Shown piece after piece: positions 9,332 through 21,274 of a DNA stretch of 64,000 nt. The stretch spans positions 911,426,808 through 911,490,807 of the forward strand of contig CM066033.1 in the NCBI GenBank assembly GCA_033557465.1, given 5' to 3'. Both the position numbers and the translations under genes were made by a program. The notes under the pieces were generated by a model. That model had not been told where the DNA came from, made no database searches, and saw nothing but the letters and a program-made list of their open reading frames with translations. This stretch comes from Ichthyophis bannanicus. Lineage: Eukaryota > Chordata > Amphibia > Gymnophiona > Ichthyophiidae. Within the stretch, counting starts at the first letter, position 1, and each line of letters begins with the position of its first letter.

Positions 9332-11642
9332 TCAGAAACCCTGCGACTGCTGAGTTTGCTGAGCCTGTTGAGACTTTGGTTTTCTTAGCCTGGTATGATG
9401 TTGCCCTTCTTTGGAAACATCTGCATGATGGGTAGAAGATGAATACAATTTTTTCCCCCTAGGGGAATAAAGTTTGTTAGGAGAGTTTTTACTAGCTGGG
9501 GCAGAGGAAAGTTTTGACAATCCTCTGAAAGCAACAATATCAGTGTTTAACTGATTAACTTGAAATAAAGCATCCTTGTTAAAGAGATTTTCACCAGTAC
9601 AAGGAGTATTTCCCAGCTTTTCTTGTACCCATTTGTCCAAGTCTGAAGCTTGGAGCCAGGCCATACGTCGTGCTCCTATGGCTATAGCAGAAGTTCTGCT
9701 AATAGACTCAAAACAGTCCAGGGAAGCACGATTAAGGAATTTAGAGACATTTTGAGCATGACTGACTAATATGAAAAAGTCTGCTCTTTTATGTTCTTGA
9801 AGAAAAGGGTTCAAAAGCTTTAAGTTCTTTGTGACCTCTTCAAGAGATAATCCCATATAGAAAATATATGAGAATTCTTGCTGAAAGCATGGATGCCTGG
9901 AAGCATCGACATCCAAAGGCATCTAAAGTTCTAGACTCACGACCTGGCGGATAAGAAGAATGCTTTTTTGCACTCTTAATACGCCTCGTTGCTGATTCTA
10001 CAACAATAGAATGATGAGGAAGTTGAGTCTTTTGAAAACCTGGAGAAGGTGGCACCTTGCACACAGTCAGAGAACGTGGTATAAAATCAAGGACAAGGAT
10101 ATAACTCAAAGTTTATTAGTAATGCCAACATATATTGCCAACCCGACACAGGCCGTGTTTCGTTAATACTTCCTCAGGGGTAAGGGCAACAAATAAATGG
10201 GAAACAGATTAAAACAAAGAGAAACCGCTGCCGATTGCAGCAAGTGTGTCAGCCTTCCACAAAGAATCAGCTGCTTTCCTTCCCATGGCGATTTTTTGGA
10301 GTCTACATAAAACACACCGCATGCTGACAGACATATCTGTTAGTAATTTTAGTGAGGAATGATCACTGTTTATTGTTGCCCTTACCCCTGAGGAAGTATT
10401 AACGAAACACGGCCTGTGTCGGGTTGACAATATATGTTGGCATTACTAATAAAATTTATTGAGTTATATCCTTGTCCTTGATTTTATACCACGTTCTCTG
10501 AGTGTGTGCTTGTTTTGACAAGCTTCCTGCTTTTTGTTGAAGGTGGCACCTTGTACATGGAGTCAAGTGTCTTAGAATGTGGTGATACCATTAAAGGAGT
10601 TTCCCACATCCTTAAAAGTAGATCTTGTAAGATCTGATGCAAAGGAAGCATGATAACCTCCTTTGAAATCCAGGGGGATTGCAGGGTCTCTGAATCCCCT
10701 AGCAAGGATTCTTTACCAGGTATAGAAATGGCAAGTAACTCTGCCATATCAAGCAGAAAAGCTTGAAAAGAAATCTCCCCTGAGGAGGACCCTCTAAAAT
10801 GAGGGGTAAAGGCTAGACTTGTTGAAGATTTAGCCTTGGTAACGATAGATTCATCCCAGTCTTCGGGATCGGAAGACCTGAAAGGATGAAGCATCGGATT
10901 TTCCTTAAAGTGATGTCTTCGGTACTGCCCGAGGACGGTACCGAGACGAGTCGGTACCGAATCATCCATGCTAGAGATCGATTCCAGGCTCGGCATCGAA
11001 GGAAGCGAGTCTGTCGAAGTAAGCATGGATGGTACCAACACCGATGCCGATGTCGATACCGGTACCAGTACCGATACCGATACTGGAGGAATGGTCTGCA
11101 GCAACTCTAGTGGTACCGAAGTAGCCAAGCGCGCTAGACTGCGATCCTCGGTGAGGAGTGTTTCATCCATTACCATTGCCGATGCCTGTACCGCTCGAAG
11201 TGGCCACAACCACCGAGCATGGCCCAGGTATGTTCATCGAGGTAAGAACCCCTGGAACAACCTGAAGCCCCGTTAATGCTTTGGAGCCCGAAGACTCCCG
11301 TCAGGGCTTTATTGCCAAAATGTCCTTGAGGGCAATGCCAGAGCCATCTCGATACTGGGAAGGGGATCTACCACTCGAGGACTGGCTAGTCTTTACAGAC
11401 GTTTGTTTGGTTACCTGATCTTTTGGAGATATTGTAGCTGGTGACATCGAGTGCGATGTGACCCGGGTATCGAGTTGTGCTCGATTCTGAAGATTTCTTC
11501 TATTTGAGCTCCAGCAGGAAAGACACTCCAGTGGGCGATGGTTAGGACCCAAACAATTTAGACACCAAGTATGGGTGTCAGAAAAAATATCTGTACTGCC
11601 ACACTGAGCATTTCTTAAGAGTAGTGGCTGGCTTTTCCATAA
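9332..11642 (-). pseudogene. DIRS-1 Gag-like protein, split and frameshifted
   Basis: The likely ATG is at 11640-11642. A CLNCLGPNH zinc-type motif lies near 11540-11575. Open pieces follow at 10484-11209 (acidic/Ser-rich, then HQILQDLLLRMWETP), 9840-10109 and 9332-9922 (WLQASDLDKWVQEKL, GENLF). The blocks LLLRMW, WVQEKL and GENLF recur in DIRS-3 Gag, which identifies the family. A 479-base foldback element interrupts the frame between LDSMYKVPPS and CKVPPSPGF, where the repeated KVPPS comes from the target duplication. The gene is dead. The N-terminal half has degenerate GGTACCGA-type units at about 10925-11110. Confidence 0.85.
10060..10538. mobile_element. Foldback element with about 120-base inverted arms
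   Basis: The arms at about 10066-10190 and 10375-10512 are inverted copies (GAGAACGTGGTATAAAATCA, CGACACAGGCCGTGTTTCGT, CTTCCTCAGGGGTAAGGGCA). The target GAAGGTGGCACCTTG is duplicated exactly at 10045-10059 and 10539-10553. A 15-base duplication is long for a DNA transposon and suggests target-primed insertion. The CGACAC..GGCCGTGTTTCG..CTCAGGGG core resembles widespread vertebrate non-autonomous repeats. The centre (10190-10375) is unique to the element. Confidence 0.88.
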
Positions 11643-11879
11643 TGGAAAGATGGAGGCCTAGTGGCCTAGAACCGTCAGACACTAAACAGGAAAAATTTCT
11701 GAGGAAAAGAGAAATTCTTTAGAAAAAAGAAAGAAAAGCACCGGCGGTACCGGTGGCGTCGAGAGAAGGCAGATGCAACCACAAAAAACTAAGAATAAAA
11801 AGAAGAATTTTCTGCGGTGACAGGAATACGTCCTGCCGGCTCCGTGGAAAACGGAAAACTGATGAGAGGGAAGTGAATG

Positions 11880-12016
11880 GGTGGGAAGGCAGCGCGCATG
11901 CGCGTGGGATGCTCCTAAAAGCTTTCTTTTTGGACGCTGGGGAGCGTTCCCGCGCAGGCTCTGTCGGTACCGACGTACCCATATGTGAAGACTCATTCCT
12001 GCTTGTTCCTGGAGAT
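11880..12016. repeat. DIRS-1 right terminal inverted repeat
   Basis: Reverse complement of about 500-625, including GCGCGCATGCGCGTGGGATG and CCCATATGTGAAGAC. Confidence 0.88.
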
Positions 12017-12059
12017 ACCAACTTACTTCCTGTTCATACCTGCTCGCATTATTCCAAAT

Positions 12060-12234
12060 GTACTTAGTTATCCTGCATGCTGAAATATCATATACAACCC
12101 CTTTTGACACTTTGTTCTGTTTTAACCTGCACTCATTACCCCCACTTGATGTGTTCTATGTAAACTGAAAGTTTGAATGCAAACCGCTTTGACTTAAGGA
12201 GAAGGTGGTATATAAAACCTGTTAAATAAATAAA
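12060..12234 (+). repeat. LINE/SINE 3' tail (L2-like)
   Basis: AACCGCTTTGACTT followed by GGTGGTATATAAAAC and an AATAAATAAA end is the typical 3' end of an L2/CR1-type LINE or of a SINE using that tail. The tail continues after the RTE insertion at 15554-15572. Confidence 0.65.
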
Positions 12235-15200
12235 CTCTCACTTGGTTTGCAGCTTGTCGTGCTGTGAGGGCTTGCGTGCATCAGTGATGCTGAGAGCTAA
12301 ACTATCGGTAGTTTAACTACTGGCAGGGTCTCCCAAGATGGACAGGTCTCAGCTGAGGTGCCAGACCAAGACAAACCACTCATCTGGGCAGCAGCAGAAT
12401 GGGACAGTGTTGACAGCGGAGAATCACATTTTTGTGACAACGGCAACACCAAACTTAAACTGCGCGGAAGAAAGGCCCGGCAATCTACTTCTGTATCTTG
12501 CCATGAAAACCCAATGGATAGTTACAACAAAACAAATTGTGCTATGGTGCTGGAAGATGAGACCCCTAGGTCAGAAGTCACTCAACTAGCAACTGGGGAA
12601 GAGCTGAAGACTTTTCAGAGTAAAGCCAGCATTTATGATGTAGTTGGATCAAAGCCCTTGGGAAGTCTGACTGCTGATGTAGCTGTGCATGAAATGAGAG
12701 TCAGAAGCTGTAAAGATGTCTTACACAATGGAACACGGAACGTACGAAGCATGAACCAAGGGAAGTTGGAGGTGGTCAAGAATGAAATGGAACGTGTACA
12801 ACTTGATCTGTTGGGTGTCAGCGAACTGAAATGGACTGGCATGGGGCACTTTGCATCAGATGATCACATGGTCTACTATGCTGGAAATGAAAGACAAAGA
12901 AGAAATGGTGTTGCATTTATAATAAAGAAGAAACTTGCAAGAACTGTAATGAAATACAATGCAGTCAGCGAACGCTTAATCTCTATTTGTCTACGAGGAT
13001 TGCCTATCAACACAACTATAATTCAAGTATATGCCCCAACAACAGCTGCTGAAGAGAATGAAATTGAAGAGTTCTATGAACAAGCATAAGCTGAAATTGA
13101 CAGAACATGCAAACAGGATATCCTGATAGTCATGGGTGACTGGAACGCAAAGGTTGGCAACAAAGAAGAAGGCAAAGTAGTTGGAAAATATGGACTTGGC
13201 AACAGAAATGAAGCTGGAGAAAGACTGATAGAATTCTGCAAGACCAATGATCTATTCATCTCAAACACCTTCTTCCAGCAACACAAGTGGCGACTGTACA
13301 CATGGACTTCACCGAATGGATTATATAAAAATCAAATTGACTACATATGTGGAAGTCAACGATGGAAAAGCTCTGTAACATCAACAAAGACAAAACCTGG
13401 AGCTGACTGTGGTACAGATCATCAACTACTAGTATGCAAACTCAAGCTAAAGTTGAAAAAGAGCAAACCACTCATGAATGCAGCAAAATATGACCTTGAG
13501 AATATACCACTGGAATTTAAAGACTGCCTGCAAAATTGATTTGCTGCTTTAGATACAAATGACAGAGCTCCGGAAGAGTTATGGAATGACATCAAGAAGG
13601 TTGTGTTGGAAGAAAGCGAGAAGTCTCTACAAAAGGTGAAAAAGCAAAAACGGCCAAAATGGATGACGGAAGAAACTCTGAAAATTGCCCAGAAACGCAG
13701 AGAAGCTAAAGCCAGAGGAGAAAGAAAGACAATCGCAGAACTCAACAGAGATTTCCAATGTGCAGCAAGACAGGACAAGGAAAAGTACTACAATGACACT
13801 TGCAAGGAAATAGAAGCAGAAACTATTAGAGGAAGAACAAGATCGGCTTTCCTAAAGCTACGAGAGTTAAAGAAAAAGTTCCAGCCTCGAATTGGAATGT
13901 TACAAGATGCTCAAGGTTCTATGTTGAATAATGCTGAGAAGATCAAGAAAAGGTGGAAGGAATATACAGAGTTTTTATATGATAAAGATCAAGTGGACCA
14001 ACAGCCGTTTCAACCTGTACCTTATGATCGGGAACCATTGGTGATGAAAGAAGAAGTTGAAGCAGCATTGAAAGCCTTATCAAAGAACAAAGCACCAGGT
14101 ATTAATAGCATTCCCATAGAAGTATTGCAGCAATCTGATGCAGCTGTTACCGTACTCACAAGGCTCTGCCAAGAAATATGGAAGACAACATCATGGCCAA
14201 CTGACTGGAAAAGATCTGTGTTTATACCAATACTAAAGAAAAGTGATCCAACTGACTGTGGAAATTATCGCATAATCGCTCTGATCCCACATGCCAGCAA
14301 GATTCTACTGAAGATTATTCAAAAGAGACTACAACCATACCTGGAACAAGAACTACCTGAAGTGCAAGCAGGGTTCAGGAAAGGGCGAGGAACGAGAGAC
14401 ATCATTGCGGATGTGAGATGGATCCTTGAAAAGACTAAAGAATACCAAAAGGATATCTATTTGTGCTTTATCAACTATAGCAAGGCTTTTGACTGTGTAA
14501 ACCATGAGAAACTCTGGGCCACATTAAGAAGCATGGGTATACCAGAACACCTGATCGTTCTCTTGCGCAATCTGTACATTGATCAAGAAGCAACAGTTCG
14601 AACGGAACAAGGAGAAACAGAATGGTTTAAAATAAGCAAAGGTGTAAGACAAGGCTGCATGCTTTCCCCCTACCTGTTTAATTTATATGCAGAACAAATC
14701 ATCAGAGAAGCAGGATTGTATGAAGACAACAGAGGTGTGAAGATTGGTGGAAGACTCATCAACAACCTTCGCTATGCTGATGATACCACATTACTGGCTG
14801 AAAGTGAAGATGATCTGAAACATTTGCTTCTCACAATCAAAGAACATAGTCTCAAAATGGGCCTGCACCTTAATGTAAAGAAGACAAAGATCATGACAAC
14901 TGGCATAATCAACAGGTTCATCGTTGAAGGAGAAGAAAGTGAAATTGTGAACAACTTTAACCTACTTGGATCAACTATCAATAAAGAAGCAACAAGCAGT
15001 CAAGAAATCAGACGACGCATTGCTCTTGGCAGAATGGCTATGAAAGACCTAGATAAGATTCTCAAGAGCAGAGATGTCTCTCTCCATACAAAGATTCGAC
15101 TTGTTCAAGCCATGGTATTTTCAATAACATCATATGGATGTGAAAGCTGGACAGTGAAAAAGATAGACAGGAAGAAAATTGATGTCTTTGAATTATGGTG

Positions 15201-15553
15201 CTGGCGGCGAATACTATGTATACCATGGACTGCCCGAAGAACAAACCAGTCGGTACTAGAGATCATCAAACCTAAGCTTTCTTTAGAAGCTCAGATGACA
15301 AGACTTCGACTTTCATACTTTGGACACATCATGCGAAGAGAGAGATCATTAGAGAAAGACATTATGCTTGGCAAGATAGAAGGTCAACGCAAAAGAGGAA
15401 GGCCAGCAATGAGATGGATCGATACAATAACAGCAGCTACGGGTACCAGTCTGTCAACAATGAGCCGCCTGACTGAAGACCGAACACAGTTTAGCATAGC
15501 TATCCAGAGGGTCGCCATGAGTCGACTCCGACTCGACGGCACTTAACAACAAC
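12235..15553 (+). mobile_element. RTE/BovB-type LINE, near full length
   Basis: A 3.3 kb element inserted into the AAATAAATAAA tail of the preceding repeat, which is present at 12224-12234 and again at 15554-15564 as a probable 11-base target duplication. It ends in CTTAACAACAAC, a short non-poly(A) repeat typical of RTE elements. One long frame covers an endonuclease and a reverse transcriptase. Confidence 0.92.
12358..15546 (+). pseudogene. RTE/BovB endonuclease-reverse transcriptase, two stops
   Basis: A single frame of about 1063 codons, broken only by TAA at 13087-13089 and TGA at 13537-13539. There are no frameshifts. The N-terminal APE-type endonuclease shows NGTRNVRSM, LDLLGVSELKWTG, VYAPT, MGDWNAKVG and GTDHQLL. 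RT motifs follow: SIPIEVLQ, FRKGRGTRD, SKAFDCVNHEKLW, GVRQGCMLSPYLFNLYAE and the catalytic LRYADDTTL. The C-terminal tail (SYGCESWTVKK, WCWRRILCIPWTARR, SRLRLDGT) is diagnostic of BovB-like RTE elements. The element copies itself by target-primed reverse transcription. Two point mutations in 3.2 kb mark it as fairly young. Confidence 0.93.
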
Positions 15554-15565
15554 AAATAAATAAAA

Positions 15566-16460
15566 TAAACAAATACGGAAGAAATCTGATTGGATCCAAA
15601 AATCTGGGCAACACTGTATCATGATGCATCGCCTGGCTGAAAATCAAAATTAAGGAATGGCATTTTATATCACAGGCAGCGGAATGGAGAGGGCCATTGT
15701 GTCCAAGGCCTGACCAATATTTTGTCCAAAAGAGCATCAGCAACTAGAGAGCTTGTGAGTGTGTATCAGAGAATGGTTTACTGGGGCTTTCCCAAACAAC
15801 TGTTCTGTTGCCCCCGTTTTATATCAGAACTTGGAAAGAGGATGAAGGAATTTTCTTGTAAGCAGGAGAAAGAGGACCAGTGAGCTACATTATCTATATG
15901 ATCCCAGTAGGATTAGCAGGTAACTGTACGTGATAAAGGGCAGATTGAACCACTCCTGCTTTGACCCCTTATCATCTCTTATGTAATTATAGTTCCAAGT
16001 TCAGTTTCACGCTTGCAAAAGAAGGAACCCAGATCTGGCAATTAGAATTAAGAAGGGAATGGTTATTACGCATTCAGCAATGACCTTGAGCAAACCAGGC
16101 ATGATTAAGGGTAGATTTGGTGTTGGAGGGGGTCAAAGGGATGCATTCACAACCCCTATTAGTGGTATGGGACTAAACAGGTCCAGCATGGTGGCCCTCC
16201 CTCCCGGAACAAAGAATCTGAGGCAAGAGCAGCAGGGGAACAGTAAAGGAGTTGTGTGTACTTCCATTTATGTCCAAGGCCTGCATTTATATTCATGGAC
16301 GTGATAGGAAGAGCAGATTTGACTCTTCCCCAGACTGCTGTAAGGCTAGTGGAGTAACAGACAGAGATACGCTCTCCACATTTCTCTTCCATGGCCAATT
16401 TGCAGCACTATAGCATCCAAGTGAGCGAGGGCACACTACTGCTTTCTCTCTCTTCCCCCC
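15566..16460. other. Unassigned intron sequence
   Basis: Apart from the end of the A/T-rich tail to about 15572, I see no coding signal or repeat that I can name. Confidence 0.5.
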
Positions 16461-16466
16461 TCCCCC

Positions 16467-16630
16467 AGCATAACAAACTGTGCTAATCTCAGCACAGTGG
16501 TTTACTTCTGGCTTAGTACAGATTGTTTTGTGTTCTACGATTACATCTGATGTAGCAAGCATTGTAGCACACAGAAAAAAATACATGCTAACACAGACGT
16601 AAACCACTGTGCTGAGATTAGTGCAGTTAG
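16467..16630. repeat. Palindromic MITE-like element
   Basis: CACTAATCTCAGCACAGTGG-type arms of about 30 bases lie inverted at 16469-16507 and 16596-16630, with about 90 bases between. No transposase is present. The exact outer ends and the target duplication are unclear. Confidence 0.7.
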
Positions 16631-16639
16631 CACAGCCAT

Positions 16640-17450
16640 CTATGATAATGAGCTGCATACAGAATTACTTCCAATGCAGTAAAGTGTGATGAACATTAGT
16701 GCAGTTTTCAATAGCACTGAAACTTTATTGCACCTCCAGAGATGCAGCAAAGTTTTAAGTTCTCATTGACGTCCATGGAAATTAATAAACGAGCATGGGA
16801 GCCCAAGTTGGGATCCCTATGTTGGGGACCCACAGCTCCCAAATCTTATGCTGCTCCTGGCCTCAGCACCCCAGAACAGGGCACCTGACATGGAGGTGCC
16901 CTTAAATCAGAGAGTCCCTAGACCACCAGTCCCCCTTGAAGAACCAGCAACCACTACCTGGTCTGGGGGAAGTTGCTGCCTGGGCTTCTCTTCTTCCGCC
17001 ACCATTTTCCAATATGGTATTGCTGGTCCTTCAAGGAGGGTGGCAAGTGGTTTGGGGGGGGGGGGCAGCTCTGGTCCGAGCAGCTCCCTGTGTCAAGGCC
17101 TTCGGACCAGAGAGCCCCTGAAGTTAAAATGGAAATACAGTTTACTTCTATGTTAAAAATAAAAATAAAGTTAAGCATTATTTCTGTTTGCTGCTAATTG
17201 TTTTTTCACTTTACTTCCATTTTAAGTATGAAGTTTTATTTGACTACTTTTTGCATATCATTGTCTTATTATACTGGAATTCCAAAAAACAGCATTGAAG
17301 TAAAAAATAAAGTGTTAAAAATCGAAGGCAGATGGTGTAATTCTGTCTTCTTATGTGAGGCTCGTGCTGGCACTCCACAGTGTCTGCCTCTGACGCTATT
17401 TCTCGCCTTTAATCTGTGATGACCCTGGCAGGGGAGATGTAGGACCAGCT
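16640..17450. other. Unassigned intron sequence with a G run
   Basis: Contains a G13-14 run near 17047-17060. Open frames here are short and look random. Confidence 0.45.
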
Positions 17451-17459
17451 GGAATGGGA

Positions 17460-17830
17460 ACGTATAAAAAGCTGAAAGAGAAAAGGGAGAGCCGCTGGAA
17501 GACCTACAGGGGGTGGATGGGGCAAATAGATAAAAGCAGAGAAGGAAACGGGGGAGGGGGCTTGTGAGGTGGGAGGCAGATGGAACTGTGGAGAGATTGT
17601 GGGAGGGAGCACTGGGGAGATGGAGGAAGAGCTGGAAGCGAGTCTACGGAATAGTTAATGGGGGGAAGGTTTGGGAGATGGAAAATGAGAGGAGGAGACA
17701 AAAGGTGAGAGGAAGAATGAGAAAGGCTTGCAAGGAAGAAAGAGATGAAAGGTGAAAGATGGGGGAGTTGCAAAGATGGGAGAGGAAGAAGAAGAAGAAT
17801 ATAGTAGTGAAGACAGAGAGAGACGTAATA
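17460..17830. repeat. Purine-rich (GA/GGA) low-complexity tract
   Basis: About 370 bases almost free of pyrimidines on the plus strand, with degenerate GGGAGAT, GGAAG and GAGAGG units. The minus-strand open frames here are Ser/Pro-rich artefacts. Confidence 0.8.
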
Positions 17831-18054
17831 TGAAGCAAGCAGGGAAGAAACAGTAGGCAGGCGAGTCCTTAAAATTTGCCACTCGCTAATACTCAGCGTA
17901 CAGCCTCAGAGGTTAACTCAGCCTCTACTGTTCATGAGGGTTACTGCTTCAGAGCACTGCTTGTTCTGCTATCTCTATCCCTGAAAGGGAGGGTGGTTAT
18001 TTAAATTCTATTCCCTTCTAGGAATATATACGGAAAGTACAAAAAACATGCAAC

Positions 18055-18780
18055 GTTTGAGAAATGATCTAGATTTTGGCAGCTAGGATTCAATGTAAAA
18101 AAAGGAGGATCATGTATTTGGGCAGCAAAACCTAAAAGGCAGCGGTAGAGTATAGTGGGTGAAGCTCTTCTGAGCCCAAAAGTCTGGGTCCTGGGGTGAT
18201 ACATCAGGTGATTTTAAGGTGGCCAAGCAGGTAGAAAAGGTGACTGTAAAAGTCAGGAGGATGTTTGGATGCATAGGAAGAGGGATGGTGAGACCATATT
18301 TGGAGTACTGTGTACACTTCTGGAAACTGCACCTTCAAAAACATAGAAACAGGATGGAATTGGTCCAGAGGGTGGCTACTACAGGGTTAAGTGGTCTTTA
18401 TCAAAGCATACGGGGAGAGACTTAAAAATATAAATATGTATACTTTGGAAGAAAGACGTGAGAAGGGAAATATGATAGAGAGGTTTAAATATCTCTCTGG
18501 CATAAATGCACAAGACCTCTTTCAATTGAAAGGAAGCTCTGGAATGAGGGGGCATAAGATGAAGATGAAGGATAGATTGAGGAGTAATCTGAAGAAATAG
18601 TTCTTTACTGAAAGTGTGGTGGAGGTATGGAACAGACTGCCTGTGGAGGAGGTGGAGATGAGAACTATATCTGAATTCAAGAAAGCTTGGGACAAACAGG
18701 ATCTCAGAGAAGGGATTGTAGAGCTGGACAATTGATGTGGATGGACTGTATAGTCCCTATCTGCCAACATTTCTATGTTT
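18055..18780 (+). pseudogene. CR1-type LINE 3' fragment, decayed
   Basis: Follows the C-terminus and 3' end of the CR1 element at 25028-26725: VAKQVEKVTVKVRRMFGCI, LEYCVHFW, NRMELVQRVATT, LNMYTLEERR and a final PVEEVEM block. It ends with the same CTATCTGCCAACATTTCTAT type tail. A segment before the VRPYLEY block is deleted and the RT catalytic part is absent. Confidence 0.85.
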
Positions 18781-20198
18781 TTCGAGGTATGATGATTTTG
18801 ATGATGTCATGTTTGAATATATAGCCCAAACAATGGGAAGGATTTTTCACTTTTTACCTTTTCTGCCATGCACTCAGAAAGTTTAGGCTCTGGCAGCGAG
18901 TGCCTGAATCCTAGAGCAGTTGGGTTCCAAGCACCAAAGAGGTCTCTGGGTAAAGGAAAGGGACCTATTTTGTCCCTTTTCCCGATACTGAGGAGCAGCT
19001 AGAGCTGAGAGCTCCCTGACAACCTGAACTGTGGTTTTCCCAGGCCAGGAGATCCGAGTTAGAAGAAGGTCCATCAGTGTGTTGGAAAAAAGTTTCCTAC
19101 CTTGGAAACTTTTCCTGGGAATGGTCAGGACTCAAAGAGTGAGACCCAAAGGCCAAGATAGCCTGTGTTTTAAAGAAAGATTTCTGTGCTTTTGGATCCA
19201 CAAGAGGTTCAGTGAACCAGAGAAAAGGAGGAGGGGGGGGGGATGTCTTATCAAATTAAGATTAAGAAGAAGTCTACTTAAGAGAACTATTATAATTTTC
19301 ATTCTTTTCTGCACAGTCTACCTTTTAATTTTGCTTTCATAAAGATTCTTAAATTTTTATTCAGGGGTCTCTGACTGGATAGTGAAATCCTTTTTAAGCA
19401 ACCAAGAGGATCTGTTTGCTGTGTAGTATGACTGAAGACTGGTTGCACATAAGGAGAAAGTGTCCACTGAACATAAATGACCTGGATTTGAAAGAATCCT
19501 TGCCCGTCATCCCACAGGAGCCCAGAAGATAAGAAGAAAGTAACCCTCTTCATCCTACACAGCCCTCTGGATATACATTAAAGGAAGATACCAGGAATAT
19601 CTTAAACGATAATTGTTTAAAAATTATACCTGTAAGAACTGCGGGATTTGGAAGTCCACTTTGGCTACTAATAACAATTTTCTGGGGTTAGGAGGGTCAG
19701 GGGGCCCACTTGGGCCACCAGACATCTTGGGTGATCTGACGTGAAATGCCGCAGAACTGAGATCTAGTGATATCTGTATAACTCATTGGTCTCCACAGAA
19801 TATGATTAATGTAGTCTGTCCCTAATATATCGAGAAAGAAAAGTCTGAGAGAAAAGAGATAGAATAGCAGGGGTGTGCGGTGGCTCTGAAGTGAAAAAGG
19901 ATTTCATTTAAGAAGCCAGCTTAGGGAAGTGGGGACCTAAAATGAAAAGATCTATAAGATACTAAGCCTTTAATGAAAATGGGTCATAGTGTCCATATTA
20001 ATGTAGATCTGGGAGAGGAGAAAATCCTAATGTAAACTGTGAATAGCCAGGTAATGTTCCTTTAAATTCCATAAATGAGCAAAGGGGAATGAAGAGGAAA
20101 CTACTCAGCTCTCATATAAAACCCATTTATTACTGTTTGGAAACTAAAGAGGTTTCCTTGTTTGAGGTGTACTTTATCTTTGGAATATACAGTACTCT
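18781..20198. other. Unassigned intron sequence
   Basis: 1.4 kb with no element that I can name. Short open frames here show no domain. Confidence 0.45.
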
Positions 20199-21244
20199 AC
20201 TCTGGGCCACATTAAGAAGCATGGGTATACCAGAACACCTGATCGTTCTCTTGCGTAATCTGTACATTGATCAAGAAGCAACAGTTCGAACGGAACAAGG
20301 AGAAACAGAATGGTTTAAAATAAGCAAAGGTGTAAGACAAGGCTGCATACTTTCCCCCTACCTGTTTAATTTATATGCAGAACAAATCATCAGAGAAGCA
20401 GGACTGTATGAAGACAACAGAGGTGTGAAGATTGGTGGAAGACTCATCAACAACCTTCGCTATGCTGATGATACCACATTACTGGCTGAAAGTGAAGATG
20501 ATCTGAAACATTTGCTTCTCACAATCAAAGAACATAGTCTCAAAATGGGCCTGCACCTTAATGTAAAGAAGACAAAGATCATGACAACTGGCATAATCAA
20601 CAGGTTCATCGTTGAAGGAGAAGAAATTGAAATCGTGAACAACTTTAACCTACTTGGATCAACTATCAATAAAGAAGCAACAAGCAGTCAAGAAATCAGA
20701 CGACGCATTGCTCTTGGCAGAATGGCTATGAAAGACCTAGATAAGATTCTCAAGAGCAGAGATGTCTCTCTCCATACAAAGATTCAACTTGTTCAAGCCA
20801 TGGTATTTTCAATAACATCATATGGATGTGAAAGCTGGACAGTGAAAAAGACAGACAGGAAGAAAATTGATGCCTTTGAATTATGGTGCTGGCGGCGAAT
20901 ACTGTGTATACCTTGGACTGCCCGAAGAACAAACCAGTCGGTACTAGAAGAGATCAAACCTAAGCTTTCTTTAGAAGCTCAGATGACAAGACTTCGACTT
21001 TCATACTTCGGACACATCATGCGAAGAGAGAGATCATTAGAGAAAGACATCATGCTTGGCAAGATAGAAGGTCAACGCAAAAGAGGAAGGCCAGCAATGA
21101 GATGGATTGCTACAATAACAGCAGCTACGGGTACCAGTCTGTCAACAATGAGCCGCCTGACTGAAGACCGAACACAATTTAGGATAGCTATCCAGAGGGT
21201 TGCCATGAGTCGACTCCGACTCGACGGCACTTAACAACAACAAC
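20199..21244 (+). mobile_element. RTE/BovB-type LINE, 5'-truncated copy
   Basis: Starts abruptly at ACTCTGGGCC (copy 1 position 14511) and ends in the same AACAACAACAAC tail. It encodes the second half of the RT including LRYADDTTL. The frame is open to the end at 21234, fused to about 37 upstream codons of unrelated sequence. By eye I count about eight amino-acid differences from copy 1 over about 345 residues, so the two derive from closely related recent sources. I see no clear target duplication. Confidence 0.93.
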
Positions 21245-21274
21245 TGGGGGACCCAAGGAAACTCAGTATAGGGG

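Larger units (their letters stand above)
465..12016 (-). mobile_element. DIRS-1: old DIRS-type tyrosine-recombinase retrotransposon, interrupted
   Basis: Left terminus from about 465 (CAGTTACTTACCTGTAACAG) and right terminus ending about 12016 (TTGTTCCTGGAGAT). An internal complementary region at about 745-860 carries the reverse complement of both ends side by side, which is the DIRS hallmark. The outer ends share a long inverted match around the CATATG and GCGCATGCGC motifs (about 515-630 with 11885-11990). A recognisable Gag remnant lies at 9332-11642 on the minus strand. The RT and recombinase region (about 860-1941 and 8073-9330) is decayed and shorter than in DIRS-3. The element is interrupted by DIRS-2 and by a foldback element. 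Boundaries are accurate to a few bases. It belongs to the same subfamily as DIRS-3. Confidence 0.85.

Noticed and set aside
10925..11110. CRISPR-like short repeats
   Set aside because: The GGTACC units are irregular, have no spacers of constant size and lie in a Gag gene of a vertebrate element.
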